Positions 1-11,218 of a DNA stretch of 64,000 nt are shown here, piece after piece. The DNA is from Onchidella celtica (lineage: Eukaryota > Mollusca > Gastropoda > Systellommatophora > Onchidiidae). Numbering within the stretch: position 1 is the first letter of the stretch; each line of letters starts with the position of its first letter. The notes beneath the pieces were generated by a model that made no database searches, had not been told where the DNA came from, and saw only the letters and a list, made by a program, of their open reading frames with translations. The DNA lies in assembly GCA_963931925.1 (NCBI GenBank), contig OZ007570.1:46480487-46544486 (forward strand), given 5' to 3'. Made by a program: the position numbers and the translations under genes.

Positions 1-734
1 TATAACGCTAATGATGATGACGACAGGTGTTTAAAATTCCGCGCTTCGCAATTCTTTCTCGAAAGGTGAGCCCCCCACCCCACCCCCCCCACCCCCATCA
101 CGTCCTCAATTTTGAGGCCCTAGGCTTCAGCCTACCTAGCCTAATGGTAAATGCAGCACCGAGCAAGCTGCTGGTAGGCATTCCCTCCTCCTGTCCCATC
201 ACAGTTACATTCTCTCTATCGTCTTGCCTTTTCCTAGTCACGATGTAAGCGTTATCGCGTCAACGTGCTTACCCCAAACTTAAACTCAAAACTCCCTCCA
301 GTAAATCCATGCTGTAGACTATTTCGCTTGTAAGCACTTTTCACATGCACCGTAGCACATTCCTTTAGGTTGGTCCCGCCGTCTCAATTTTGGTTATTTG
401 GCTTATTTTGTTGTAAGATGTTGGTGGTCTGTGGCGCAATACCGTGCCCTCTCCTAACTCAAAATCGGAACTCTAAGATGTTTTTTAAAAAAATTAAAAA
501 AGTTGAAAAAGGGGATGAAAGAGAGGGTGCTGCGAATGTTGACAGGTATATAAATTGTAGAAATTAGGACCAATTGGACATTTCTCGGCCCGGCCGTAAT
601 AAACTAGTCATTTGGCTAAAATACATTAAAGTAAGAGACCGCAATGTGCCAAAGTAATTTTTTTTTTCCAAGGAGATGCAATAATAATAATGATACATGT
701 AATAATAAATTCACGTTGCGTTCCACTTTATTAA

Positions 735-868
735 ACTTCATTTTATTTTATTTTATTTTTATTCATTTTCCATTTTTGTGCTAACCAAAAGAAACTGTTT
801 AATTGTGCGAAGTTATAACCCAGATAGACAGATAGAGCGCATTCAATTCATCCTAGTAAACTAATGAT
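735..868. repeat. Diverged direct repeat, copy A
   Basis: This segment is alignable with 1650-1790. Both contain a T-rich lead, then CCATTT..TGTG, then the shared block ACCAAAAGAAACTGTT, then AAATTATAAC/AGTTATAAC and ATAGAGC. The order is conserved and spacing varies by a few bases. It is either an old local duplication about 915 bp apart or two copies of one unnamed interspersed repeat. Confidence 0.6.
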
Positions 869-1649
869 GACAAGTGAATCTGACCTGGATTGACGTATCC
901 AGTCTTTGTCCATAACAAAACAAAATAAATAAACTATAGGGCGGCCTCAAGAAAACAGAAAACAAAAACATCCAGATCTGTTCTTACAATCTGATGAGGA
1001 AGACCTGAACCGGTGGGGTTAGAGAAGCTCTGACGACCCACGGCATTAAGCCAACACAGGCTCCCCACATGGCTGTAGACCGAAAACGCCTCTTCCCGTG
1101 ACGCCCTCGATGGTACAAGACAAATTGAAAAACAACAAACAACAACAACAACTTACAATCTAAAGAGACAATGATTGTCACATCACACACGTAATGATAA
1201 ATGTGCAGATTTTTTATTTTTTTTTGGTGACTGACCTGTTTGACTCTTCTGTTATTGTTTTGATTCGTTCGCTTTCTTCTACATTTTTGTTTTGCCTTGT
1301 TTGTCTGTCCACCCATTGTCACTCTCCATCGCGAGCTTAAGACTTCCCGCTGCCAAGCAACCGGTAAACAATAAAAGCGACACCTCTCACTAAACTGAGA
1401 ATCGTTCCATGCAATATTAATTAACCCGCCCCGACAGAAATAATTAGAATTGTGCGCGGTCTGGATGTGTGGCCACTGCCTGATTGCTCTTGTCAGAGGA
1501 TGCTGTCTTGTTGCAAGTCGGTTTACTGAGATTTTCACATTCGGTTACCCGGGCTTGCCATTTATGATTACTGCCATGTTGCGGAAAGAGACAGAATAAC
1601 GCCAAATCCAAAGTTTTTTAGTAGACGAAAGAAAGTCGCATTGGACTCT

Positions 1650-1790
1650 GCTTTATTTTCTTTGTTGTACTTCCATTTCTGTGATACCAAAAGAAACTGT
1701 TAATCTGGTACAAAATTATAACATATAACTCAGTCAGAACAAAATAGAGCACATTTCGGTCAATAAAATGTGGTTAAAAACTGAAATTGT
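1650..1790. repeat. Diverged direct repeat, copy B
   Basis: Partner of the copy at 735-868, in the same orientation, sharing the same ordered blocks. Identity by eye is roughly three quarters, so the copies are old. No coding potential is visible in either. Confidence 0.6.
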
Positions 1791-2249
1791 GATAGACTGG
1801 CTTATACGGTTTTTTGTTTTTTTTCATTAATCCGCAACACGACAGTTTATGTGACAAGCTCCATCCCTGACAGTAATGCCATTACCTGTTGTTTTTGGAA
1901 ATTCTGAGACAAGTCGCTAAAGCTTGAAAAGCTCCGCAGAAAATTCTTTGAGTTTAAGACCATTTTAATGAGTTTACATTAAATGCGGGACGATGTGAAC
2001 AATAATTTTTCCTTCACAAACCTGATGCCATGATAATAGAGTTAGCGACAAGAATAGAATTGATATTGTTAATCATAATTATTTGTACTAGATTGCTTAA
2101 ATTTACAGGTAGTGAAGATGGCGCCTTGCTGGGTTTAAAAATTTACAAATTCCTTCGAGCTCTTGCTGCTAACAACGTTATTGAAATTCAACGTATCTTT
2201 GTATTCAGCCTAGAAAACCGAGGAAATAAAAAGGATAATATTCACAGTT

Positions 2250-2254
<5 letters not shown>

Positions 2255-2321
<67 letters not shown>
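2255..2321. repeat. (AG)n microsatellite
   Basis: An uninterrupted dinucleotide run of about 33 units. It lies directly upstream of an ATT-tailed LINE/SINE-like 3' end at 2330-2412. Confidence 0.97.
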
Positions 2322-2324
<3 letters not shown>

Positions 2325-2329
2325 CTATT

Positions 2330-2412
2330 TCATTGTAAAGCGCTTTTGGTCCACTCTATGGAGACAGGCACTCTATAAATATATGCCATTATTATTATTA
2401 TTACTATTATTA
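2330..2412 (+). mobile_element. 3' end of a LINE/SINE with ATT tail
   Basis: The segment reads AAAGCGCTTTTGG, then a short spacer, then CACTCTATAAATATATGCC, and runs into an (ATT)n tail. This is the plus-strand form of the terminal motif (GCGC..TATATAAATG, ATT tail) seen on the minus strand at 63285, 31437 and 14994. Only the extreme 3' end is present, as expected for 5'-truncated non-LTR insertions. It could be a SINE that borrowed a CR1/L2-type tail. Confidence 0.6.
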
Positions 2413-2852
2413 TCATTCCATAGACTTGTATCATCTATATAATATAAAAAAATGCTAATCCACAACATTTTCAAACCCGAACCCATCCCACTTTTTAACA
2501 CAATTCTCGTTGTGAGAGGACGATGGCGTGTCAGCCAAATGTGGAAAAATAATAGTTACAAGTATATCTCTTAATGCGCACTCGGTAAACGCTTGCGTTT
2601 AACCGGACTGTTTCATGGGCACAGCTGATGTCGGATGTCCGCATGTTTGTCTTTCACTTGTTTTTCTACCTGCTGTAAATCCCCAAGTAGGATTTATTTG
2701 ACCTGCCAGCCTTTGAGAGGTAGATCTAACTGTACACACTGGTAGTCTCTTCTTTTTCATTTATATACGCATGATTGCTATTATTTGACGTTAATTTTTG
2801 CATTCTTTCACCCATAACAAATTGTGTATTTTAAAAACACCTTCCACTTTGT

Positions 2853-3166
2853 GATTAGAGCGGTGTTTCTCAAGGTTGGGGTGTAGCAATATTTTTTTTG
2901 GGTGTAGGACTTCAGAATAGAGCAAAGGGATTTTTTTCATAGAAATCTTAATTTCGTGGGGTATTTTAACTTTATTGTATAGATAAAATGTTGGAGAAAA
3001 GTTTTAATTAAAAGTTCTTTTGGATGTCCAGTTCCTGAATTATACATATTTTCTGGACCTTTTTGCATATACTACTAACTTTGTCCAAACATGATAGGGG
3101 TGCACGTGTTTTTGGACAATTGAAGTGAGGCGTGAGACAGACCGGTTGAGAAACAGTGGATTGTAG
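2853..3166. mobile_element. hAT-type MITE with 8-bp target duplication
   Basis: The termini are inverted copies: CGGTGTTTCTCAA at 2861 and TTGAGAAACAGTG ending at 3158. They are bordered by GATTAGAG (2853-2860) and GATTGTAG (3159-3166), an 8-bp target-site duplication with two mismatches. An 8-bp duplication plus a CAGNGGTTCTCAA-like end is the classical hAT signature. The 298-bp body has no transposase. A diverged relative lies at 19976-20352, sharing interior blocks such as ATAGAAATCT..TTTCGT, GTATTTTAACTT and CATATACTAACTTTG. Confidence 0.8.
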
Positions 3167-3654
3167 TTAAACCAGATGATTATTCCCTGTAATTGTAGCA
3201 AATATTTGAAAAAGCATGACATTGTATTTTTATACTTCGATATTTGTTGAAATGCCCGTGAAAAAATCGCTATTCTGTAGCCATTTATTGCATTCCCATT
3301 AAGAAAATAAAGTGTACTTATTTATTTATCTATTGTAGATTTCCTGAATTTTGTATTTGGCATATCTTGTGTGAATGTAAAAAAAATTTTTTTAAATAAA
3401 AAAAATCACCAACTGAGGTTCATCATCATAGCGTCCTCTCACTCTGTAATGATGAACTTCATTTGTAAAGTTTTCTTGTGTCTGTCTGTCCACACCCGTA
3501 GGGCTATGCAACTACCACTTTTGTTGTTGTTGTTGTTTGTCAACTTTCCTCTTGCAACGGTATTGGAGAATTTAGATGCTATAGATCCACAATCATGTAG
3601 TTTGTTTTGTTAAAAATCGAACAGGATGGCAATGCACCCCCCCCCCCCCGCAGA

Positions 3655-3900
3655 TCTGTCTGTCGGTCTGCCTGCCTACCTACCTGCCTGCCTGGTCTGT
3701 CTGTTTGTCTGTCTGTCTGTCTGTTTGTCTGTCGGTCTGCCTGTCTGTCTCTACCGTCCGTCTATGGTATGTGTCTGTCTAACTGTCTGTCTGACTGCCC
3801 GTCTGTCTACCAGTCCGTCCACGATCCATCTGTCTGTCTGTCTATCGATTTATCTGCCCGTCCGTCTGTATGTCTGCCTGACTGTAATCTTGTCTACTCC
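3655..3900. repeat. Degenerate (CTGT)n array
   Basis: A tetranucleotide array, CTGT mixed with CTGC, CTAC and CCGT. Open frames across it in two phases encode only Cys/Leu/Ser/Val-rich simple sequence and are not genes. A C-tract precedes it at 3637-3650. Confidence 0.95.
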
Positions 3901-4169
3901 TGTCATAATGACTTTGTTTACCCTGAAAGTGGCTCTGCCAGATAACCTTCTCTCTTCATGTTTATTGGCGTACCACCGCCTATATTAGATCAAACACTCT
4001 TAATTTCTTCAAGAACCCTGCACGCAGGAGACTTGCTTGTCTTCTTTCTACTTGCCTTATCTCCCAGGAGTTTTCAAGTCTTGCCTGATAGTCACACTTC
4101 ATTCCTGATCCTATTTCTGAGCTATCCACGAGAAATTGACCAAGGAGACATGGATAGTTGTAAATGTAT

Positions 4170-4612
4170 TTTTGTTTCTATTTTGTATTTTGTATTTTAT
4201 ATACTTCTTTAATCCCTGGGAAATTTGCCTTAGTGTCATTGCAGCCCAGTCACAACTGGAGCAGACACGAGGTCGTCACAGTGCAGCGCCGGACGGCGGA
4301 GTTGTTTTTCGGGGGGGGGGGGTGGGGGTGGTAGGGATAAGTTTTAATTTAATTTTGCCGGGGCAGCGGCCTTTTCGGCCTGCTCTTTTCGATTTCCAAT
4401 TGCCAAGGTATCTTTAACGTGCCCAACGTGCAAACAGGCCCTCCGAGTTTTTCGTCTTTATCCGAGATTCTACCTGCCATATGATTAGGGACAAGAAAAT
4501 ATGATGAGAAAAATCCAAAAAATTTCTACATGCCTGGACTGACCGGGATTTGAACCTGGTACCTTCGGCACGAGGGCCAGGGGCGAGCACCTTGCCTCCA
4601 GACCACCGTGTA
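4170..4612 (-). mobile_element. tRNA-headed SINE, minus orientation
   Basis: Read on the minus strand it opens with a tRNA-like head carrying an A-box-like GGTGGTCTGGAGGCAAGG and a B box (GGTTCAAATCC). The body follows, with a poly-G/C tract and an AACGTGCC block, and it ends GGCAAATTTCC..AAAGAAGTATA with an (AAAATAC)n tail. The plus-strand copy at 17449-17909 matches it from head to tail, including the C/G tract and the terminal AAAGAAGTATA. At about 440 bp it is long for a SINE, so the body may contain a second domain. Pol III transcription from the internal promoter is the usual expression mode of such elements. Confidence 0.85.
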
Positions 4613-4936
4613 TTTAGTAATCTTTAGGATTAAGTAGAAGTCCAATATCGGCCATGTATCTCATGAAAACATTAGAATGCACACAAAGTGCAAGTGCAAT
4701 GCTATGTTGCCCAGCCCGACAGGCTTGATAGCCGCTGTATCTACCGGGCGACTTATCTTTGAAATATTACTGGTAATGCCGTCAGAACATTATGGCCTCG
4801 TGCGACTGTCATAATGCTATTATGTGAATGACGTAAGGGGACGTTTATGACATTTATTGTAGCTGGGCGAGGAATTATCATATTAATTTTATAGTACACT
4901 GTTCAATGCATGTTTGCTGGCCAACGTAACTTAAGG

Positions 4937-4942
4937 GAAATG

Positions 4943-4993
<51 letters not shown>

Positions 4994-5260
4994 CGATAGA
5001 TCGATAGATAGATGGATGGATGGATGGATGGATGGATGGATGGATGGATGGATGGATGGATGGATGGATGGACGGACGGATAGATAGATAGATAGATAGG
5101 TAGACAGATAGATAGATAGATAGATAGATAGATATAAAGATATAGATAAGATAGATAGATAGATAGATGAGAGAGAAAGACAATGAGAGACAAACAGACA
5201 GACAGAGTGTGAGACACACACAGGCAGAAGTCGAGAGAGGACAGAGGAAGAGAGAGAGAA

Positions 5261-5301
<41 letters not shown>

Positions 5302-5310
5302 GGCAGAGAC
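4937..5310. repeat. Mosaic GATA/GATG/GACA tetranucleotide array
   Basis: (GATA)n passes into (GATG)n, back to (GATA)n, then via GAGA sequence to (GACA)n at about 5265-5300. The blocks are sharply bounded, as in replication-slippage arrays seeded by point mutation of the unit. Minus-strand open frames rich in Ser-Ile-Tyr-Leu repeats are artefacts of this array. Confidence 0.97.
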
Positions 5311-5995
5311 GGAGAGACAGAAACAAAGGAAAGAGAGAAACAAGACCTAACAAAGACCTGTTTGTGATAGAAAAAACATTTTTCTTTTACAGCAGAGTTC
5401 TATCAGAACCATAAAACAGCCACGCTCACTGTTGTAAAATTTGAAACCAACACAAACTCTTATCAGTTCAAAGAGTCAAATTTAAGGTTTTGGTAGTGCA
5501 GTGGCTTTATGTAGAGCTTGGTTGAAATAAACCGGAACTGTTTTGTAGTGGCAGGATTTGGTAATCAGATTCAGGGTCGGGCTGAGAGACCAAGCGATGG
5601 GATTACATGTGGTGTTTTAACATACAACAACAGTTGATTTGCTTATGGTTTGGTTGGATTGCAGTGAAAAGACCCAGGAAGAGAGTTATATATATATAAA
5701 AAAAAGTATATAGAAAAATCACAAGGATATAGAAATGAGCGAAGAGATTGGAAAAGAGATCCCACCCCCCCCCCCAACTTTTTTCAGTTTGTCTCAGAAC
5801 AACATAATTCTAAATCACACAATAAAACACTCTCTCTTTCTCTCTCTCTCTCTGTCTCTCCCCCCTCTCTCTCCTCCCGTCCCGTTTTCCCCTCTCTCTG
5901 TCTATCTCTGTCTTTCTCTCCCCGCCTGTCTCTCTCTCTCTCTTTCTTTGGAACTTTCTCTCTCTTTCTCTCACTCCTCCCCCTCCCCCCCCCCC

Positions 5996-7285
5996 CACTC
6001 CTCTGTGTTTCTCTCGCTGACTGTCCCCGTCGCTTTCTCTGTCTCTCCCCCCCTCTTTCTCTCACTCCTCCCCCCCCCACTCCTCTGTGTTTCTCTCGCT
6101 GACTGTCCCCGTCGCTTTCTCTGTCTCTCCCCCCCCTCTTTCTCTCACTCCTCCCCCCCCCACTCCTCTGTGTTTCTCTCGCTGACTGTCCCCGTCGCTT
6201 TCTCTGTCTCTCCCCCCCTCTTTCTCTCACTCCTCCCCCCCCCACTCCTCTGTGTTTCTCTCGCTGACTGTCCCCGTCGCTTTCTCTGTCTCTCCCCCCC
6301 TCTTTCTCTCACTCCTCACCCCCCCCCCCCACTCCTCTGTGTTTCTCTCGCTGACTGTCCCCGTCGCTTTCTCTGTCTTTCCCCCCTCTTTCTCTCACTC
6401 CTCCCCCCCCCACTCCTCTGTGTTTCTCTCGCTGTCTGTCCCCGTCGCTTTCTCTGTCTCTCCCCCCCTCTTTCTCTCACTCCTCCCCCCCCCCACTCCT
6501 CTGTGTTTCTCTCGCTGACTGTCCCCGTCGCTTTCTCTGTCTCTCCCCCCCTCTTTCTCTCACTCCTCCCCCCCCCCCCCACTCCTCTGTGTTTCTCTCG
6601 CTGTCTGTCCCCGTTGCTTTCTCTGTCTCTCCAGCCCTCTTTTTCTCACTCCCCCCCCCACTCCTCTGTGTTTCTCTCGCTGTCTGTCCCCGTCGCTTTC
6701 TCTGTCTCTCCCCCCCTCTTTCTCTCACTCCTCCCCCCCCACCCCTCTGTGTTTCTCTCGCTGTCTGTCCCCGTCGCTTTCTCTGTCTCTCCCCCCCTCT
6801 TTCTCTCACTCCCCCCCCACTCCTCTGTGTTTCTCTCGCTGACTGTCCCCGTCGCTTTCTCTGTCTCTCCCCCCCTCTTTCTCTCACTCCTCCCCCCCCC
6901 ACTCCTCTGTGTTTCTCTCGCTGACTGTCCCCGTCGCTTTCTCTGTCTCTCCCCCCCTCTTTCTCTCACTCCCCCCCCCCACTCCTCTGTGTTTCTCTCG
7001 CTGACTGTCCCCGTCGCTTTCTCTGTCTCTCCCCCCCTCTTTCTCTCACTCCCCCCCCCCACTCCTCTGTGTTTCTCTCGCTGACTGTCCCCGTCGCTTT
7101 CTCTGTCTCTCCCCCCCTCTTTCTCTCACTCCCCCCCCCCCCCACTCCTCTGTGTTTCTCTCGCTGACTGTCCCCGTCGCTTTCTCTGTCTCTCCCCCCT
7201 CTTTCTCTCACTCCCCCCCCCCACTCCTCTGTGTTTCTCTCGCTGACTGTCCCCGTCGCTTTCTCTGTCTCTCCCCCCCCCCTCT
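5996..7285. repeat. 16-copy pyrimidine-rich minisatellite
   Basis: Sixteen head-to-tail units, starting (at CTCTGTGTTTCTCTCGCTG) near 6001, 6083, 6166, 6248, 6335, 6416, 6499, 6585, 6664, 6745, 6823, 6905, 6985, 7065, 7148 and 7227. The period is 78-87 bp. The 19-bp core is nearly invariant, with GACTG versus GTCTG as the main variant. Length changes come mostly from the C-tract that closes each unit. One strand is almost purely pyrimidine. Long open frames on both strands (449 codons on plus) reflect the absence of stop triplets, not coding. Flanking (CT)n and (CTGT)n extend to about 7400. Confidence 0.97.
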
Positions 7286-7364
7286 TTTTCTGTGTCTGTC
7301 TGTCTGTCCTTCTTTAGGTTTGTCTCTCAGTTTATATCTGGCTGTCTGTCTGCATGTCTCTCTC

Positions 7365-7403
<39 letters not shown>

Positions 7404-7439
7404 CTCTGGCCCCTGCTCTCTCTAATGCCCTTCATTTCA

Positions 7440-8160
7440 ATGTAAATTAATGTAAAAATCTCCCTCGTACACAAGGCTTTAACTGCAGGCACGGTAGGCA
7501 GTATATTTTTTGTCGCAACTGGAGACATGCAAAAAACACTGATTTATTATGATTTTATTCGAACCCATTCTGTCTATGTCTTCTTTTGTCTGTAAGTCGA
7601 TGCATTCTTCGGGTAAATTTATTGACATGTCTTTACCCTGGGGGGCTTAGTGGCTTATCACATGATAAAAATGAACCACCATACACTATCTCTGAAGCTT
7701 CGTTTTTCAGCTTTAAGACATTTCAAGTGCTTCTTTTGTCGCAAATGATGTTCTGGACACCTTTGCTACCGAAGGTGGTATTTGAAAATGGTGAATATCA
7801 TCCATCTTTACGCGAGGATCTAAAATTAATGCAGGTTTCTGAAATTGGCCACGGTTGGTGCAAAATTATTGAAACTGGAATGAAGAAGTTTTACTGTAGT
7901 AGTGAACGTGTTTTGCAAAAATTTTTGCACTGGGCATGACCGGCACTTATCATTCCGTCAAAAATCCACGGCTTACTAAAGATGTAAAACTTTTTTAATT
8001 ACCTCGATAACTTGCCAAGAAACTCCTGATCTTTGTTCTTGTTTGTCTCAACTCCACTTTTTGCACAACTGATGATAAAGGGTTAGAATAAATCGGAACT
8101 GTGAAACAGCTTGATAAGGGCCACAAAGCATTTTAAACAAGATGTTACACTGAGCTATTC
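7440..8160. other. Gene-poor stretch left of the MULE
   Basis: A 117-codon plus-strand frame at 7586-7939 is not low-complexity and contains a Trp/Cys-bearing segment near its end (GHGWCKIIETG). I do not recognise it as any family. It may be a decayed piece of a larger element ending at the MULE, or chance. Confidence 0.3.
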
Positions 8161-9394
8161 TGCTGGGGTACGGAAGACTGAGCCGGGTTTTCACCTGTTA
8201 TGCAACGCATTGCGCAATAAGCCGCCGACCCCTGTTGGAAAACTGAGCCGGTTTTTTGTCGTAGATATCGACTATGTTGTTTTCAAACTTTAGATCGATT
8301 AGCCTGATGTACCGACCCTAAAGCACTGGACTGTATAAACATGATAGATCTTTGGATAGACTCAGTATGCTAACACACAACAGGCACAATCACAAACTGA
8401 CTGTGCCCGCGCGCCTAACACAACTCAATAGGCTAGCCATGCTTTCTGGCTGTCGACGCACCTTCCCAGAGACTACAATTAAAGTCTGTCAGTTTCATGT
8501 CGGTCAAGCATGGTACCGAAAACTTCAACAAATTGGACTATCTTCTGAGTACAAGTCTACCAGAGAAACTGCAATGTGACTAAAATCCTTTTTTGACTTA
8601 CCGGCTCTTGAGCCTAGTGAAGTACTTTGTCATCATGGCCCAGTGCCCAGACCGGGATGACGACAAACTCACAATGTTTTCAGACTATGTATTTGACATC
8701 TACATTTCTTCAACTGCCAGATACCCACCCAGCTTGTGGACTTGTCTTGAAAGTTCCGTCAGAACGGCCAATGCATGCGAAAGTTCCCATAAACATTTTG
8801 CAAGCCACTTTACATCGCCGCATCCAAACATATTTCTGTTCATCGAAAAACTCGCAGAAGAACTGACATAAAGGTCAGATCATCCTATCAGTACCACAAT
8901 GTTCCTGTGAGACGCTGGCGTGAGCGTGAGAGAATTAGGGAGACCCTCATTACTGACTACAATGAGCAAAGGCTGTATCAGGCAGAGTTTGTGCACAAAA
9001 TGGCTCTCAAGATGCTACCCGCCAAGTTGTGAGGCCCCTTTTAATATTTTTTAAACAATTTTTATCATGGTTTTAACAGCTCTCAATATAAGCATTATCC
9101 TGCTCAAAATCCGAGTTCCACCTCCCCGTGGTGAACAGGGGGCAAGACGTATCAAGACGGTTTCAATCATCTGTTATAATTACATGCATTTAATTCTTAC
9201 AAAATTCACCAGAAAAAAAAAGCAAAGAAACAGTCTCAATAAGTGGTGAACGGAAGGGGTTGACTAGTTGTTAGAAAAATTAAGCATCGATATGCTAAAA
9301 ACCGGCTCAGTCTTCCAACAGCTTTTATGAGCTACCTTTGAAGTTTTGAATAATAGGATTAAAAATCCGGCTCAGTTTTCCCGTACCCATTCTG
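8161..9394 (+). mobile_element. Decayed MULE-type DNA transposon with nested inverted repeats
   Basis: An outer inverted pair (8165-8191 and 9361-9390) contains GGTACGG..GACTGAGCCGG on the left and its complement on the right. An inner pair (8232-8257 and 9297-9321) repeats the same CTGAGCCGGTTTTT core with TGTTGGAA in front. Each terminus therefore carries the core twice, 60-75 bp apart, like subterminal transposase-binding repeats. Between them lies a transposase remnant (8433-9032). The enclosed length of about 1.2 kb is short for an autonomous MULE, so internal deletion is likely. No target duplication could be fixed. Confidence 0.75.
8433..9032 (+). pseudogene. MULE transposase remnant
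   Basis: Read in order on the plus strand: FPETTIKVCQFHVGQAWYRK near 8460-8520, which is the C-x2-H / Gln-Ala-x-x-Arg-Lys block of MULE transposases after the catalytic core. Then FFDLPALEPSEV at about 8590-8625. Then YPPSLW..RTANACESSHKHF and HPNIFLFIEKL at 8720-8860, the typical C-terminal segment. A Arg-rich tail ends YQAEFVHKMALKMLPAKL at 9032. The reading frame changes around 8575-8640 (a stop follows the first block) and again near 8870, so it is dead. The N-terminal DNA-binding domain and first catalytic acidic residues are absent. Confidence 0.75.
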
Positions 9395-11160
9395 CTTGTT
9401 TTGGAAAGTAATTCAAGATTTTAAATATATGAAATAACCATTATTAAACGTTTGCTCCTTCAATTATATTTTATTTATTCACTCACCAGTACTATATTGA
9501 GGTGTGATAATAATTATGACATGGCCCTTTAAAAAAAAAACGCGGATCGTGGACATTTCTGTCACCTCATACAAAAATAAACAAAGACCACAGGAAACAC
9601 CCAAACTGGTTTTTTCTCAAAAGTGTTTGCATTGTTACGGCTGTGTTGCTAAACTCAAACTCAGTATTTGATCGCATGGGGCGTTAAACCGCTTTAAAAA
9701 CAACACATTAATTTTTGTTTGACATAAAACTCTGGACATTCTGGCAAAAAATGCTTGCCTTCATGGTGAATGTCTGTGCATTGCCCAGTTGCCACCTATT
9801 TGCTAAAGCATATTGTTATGCATAGCGTTTATCTTTTTAGCAATATTGTAAACTTTGCTCAGGGCTGTGGCCTGTCGTGTTTTTTGATGCAAAAAGACAA
9901 CAGAGATGCTCCGGTCTTGTCTTGTGACGGCTTAAATGCATAAACCAAAATTCACATGGCGCGAAGCCGGGGGCAAAAAACTGAGTATCGGCAGCACGTA
10001 AAAATACCAATAATATTCAACATGAACCGAAACCCCTTGGTTTAGCAAACACATAACAGCATGTGAGAGACAAGGGAACACATGCGCAGACAAAAGCGTC
10101 CAGAATGTGAGGATGCCGTCAAAGAATGGATATAAACAAAGCCTTTCGCGTTTGTGTTCACCGAAACAGTCTAAATTTAGAAACGAACTGTTTGCCAGCG
10201 TAATGCTGCAGTTGGCGGTTTGCACGCAGTCACCGAGCGGTCCGCCTTGGTCACATAAATTTTTGGGGCTATTTTCAGAGCCGATGGTACGGCTGACAGC
10301 TGGATGTGACCACAGAAAAAGAACTTTCGTGTTTTTAAAATGAAACGTCGAATAGCCGGTCATTCATGAACTGAAGTCGGTTCGATTCCATTTATGAGTA
10401 CTCGCCGACCTTCTCTTGAAATCTTTCCTGGTATCGAAAATGTTTCCTACGGTTTTGTGACGGTCTGATTTCAACTTGTAAGCCACAACAAAAAAAAATA
10501 AAAAAAATTGTTCGATAATGGTTTGAAAAGGCATTTATTTCAGCCAAAATTGTTTTCATCAAAATGCAAGGCTGCTTGTACTAGGGTCATGGTAAGACTG
10601 TGGTTCATGGATTAAGGTCAACTTGAATGACAAACCCGATGTGAGGGGAAATACCCTGTTTGACGTCACATGTATAATTCAATTTCAAAATCGCGCCGTA
10701 TGAGTATCTTTTCTCGTTGAATAGCCCGTCTTTGTCATTATCTTGTAATAATTTAATAGAGACCACACTTATTAAAGGGCTATGAAACAAACCCATATTT
10801 TGAATGTGTCATTTTAACCGGATGTTCCCCTTCAGATCTTATAGTGTAGTGTTATTTTCAAGTTAGAGGGAATGGGATTTTTCATGACAATATGTAAAAA
10901 TTAAGAGACCAATAAAAGTTCTCTAAAGGACCCGAAACAGAAGGGGGGTGGTGGGGGGGGGGCATTGTCTTCACCTTTTCGTCCACCTGTAAAACATCAT
11001 TTTGACAAGTAAGATTTAAGAACTATTTGGCCAGATGACGTAAAGAAAAATGAGAACGCGTTCTGGTTTAACGTGCGTGGCATGCACGGCAGGAACACTA
11101 CTTAGGCTGGCGGTGCACTTAGACAAGTCTGCTGTGTCTCGGTTTTAAGGCTCAAAGTGG
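9395..11160. other. No recognised gene or repeat family
   Basis: Mixed-composition DNA. A 143-codon minus-strand frame (9932-10363) and shorter overlapping frames are not low-complexity but match no family I know and lack a convincing start or splice context. A G-tract lies at 10945-10962. Confidence 0.5.
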
Positions 11161-11167
11161 CTGTTAT

Positions 11168-11218
11168 TGTGCCGGCGCACCGTAAACCCCAAACTCAAAC
11201 TCAGACTCACTTGTCAAG
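11168..11218 (+). repeat. Dispersed 45-50 bp motif
   Basis: The block runs from a GTTATTGTGCCGGCGC-like lead to CCCCAAACTCAAACTC. The same order (GTTATCG..GCGC/GACGC, TTACCC, then AACTCAAA repeats) is seen at 252-298 and 36100-36150, all on the plus strand. It probably represents one end of an unnamed interspersed repeat. Confidence 0.5.

Larger units (their letters stand above)
1..2254. other. Left flank without recognised gene
   Basis: No conserved protein can be read on either strand. The stretch is AT-rich with short C-rich tracts. A minus-strand open frame at 984-1538 has no recognisable domain and includes a run encoded by simple sequence. The only structure I can support is a diverged pair of direct copies at about 735-868 and 1650-1790, plus a short dispersed motif at 252-298 shared with 11168-11218 and 36100-36150. 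Confidence 0.6.

Noticed and set aside
984-1538. 184-codon minus-strand frame
   Set aside because: No domain, motif or splice context recognised; part of it crosses simple sequence. Chance frame more likely.
5735-7445. Long open frames on both strands, including one of 449 codons
   Set aside because: They follow the minisatellite period in any phase. The protein is pure Ser/Leu/Pro/Val or Arg/Glu/Gly repetition caused by lack of stop triplets.
9932-10363. 143-codon minus-strand frame with many Cys
   Set aside because: Not low-complexity, but no family recognised, no neighbouring exons, and overlapping frames on the other strand are similarly open.
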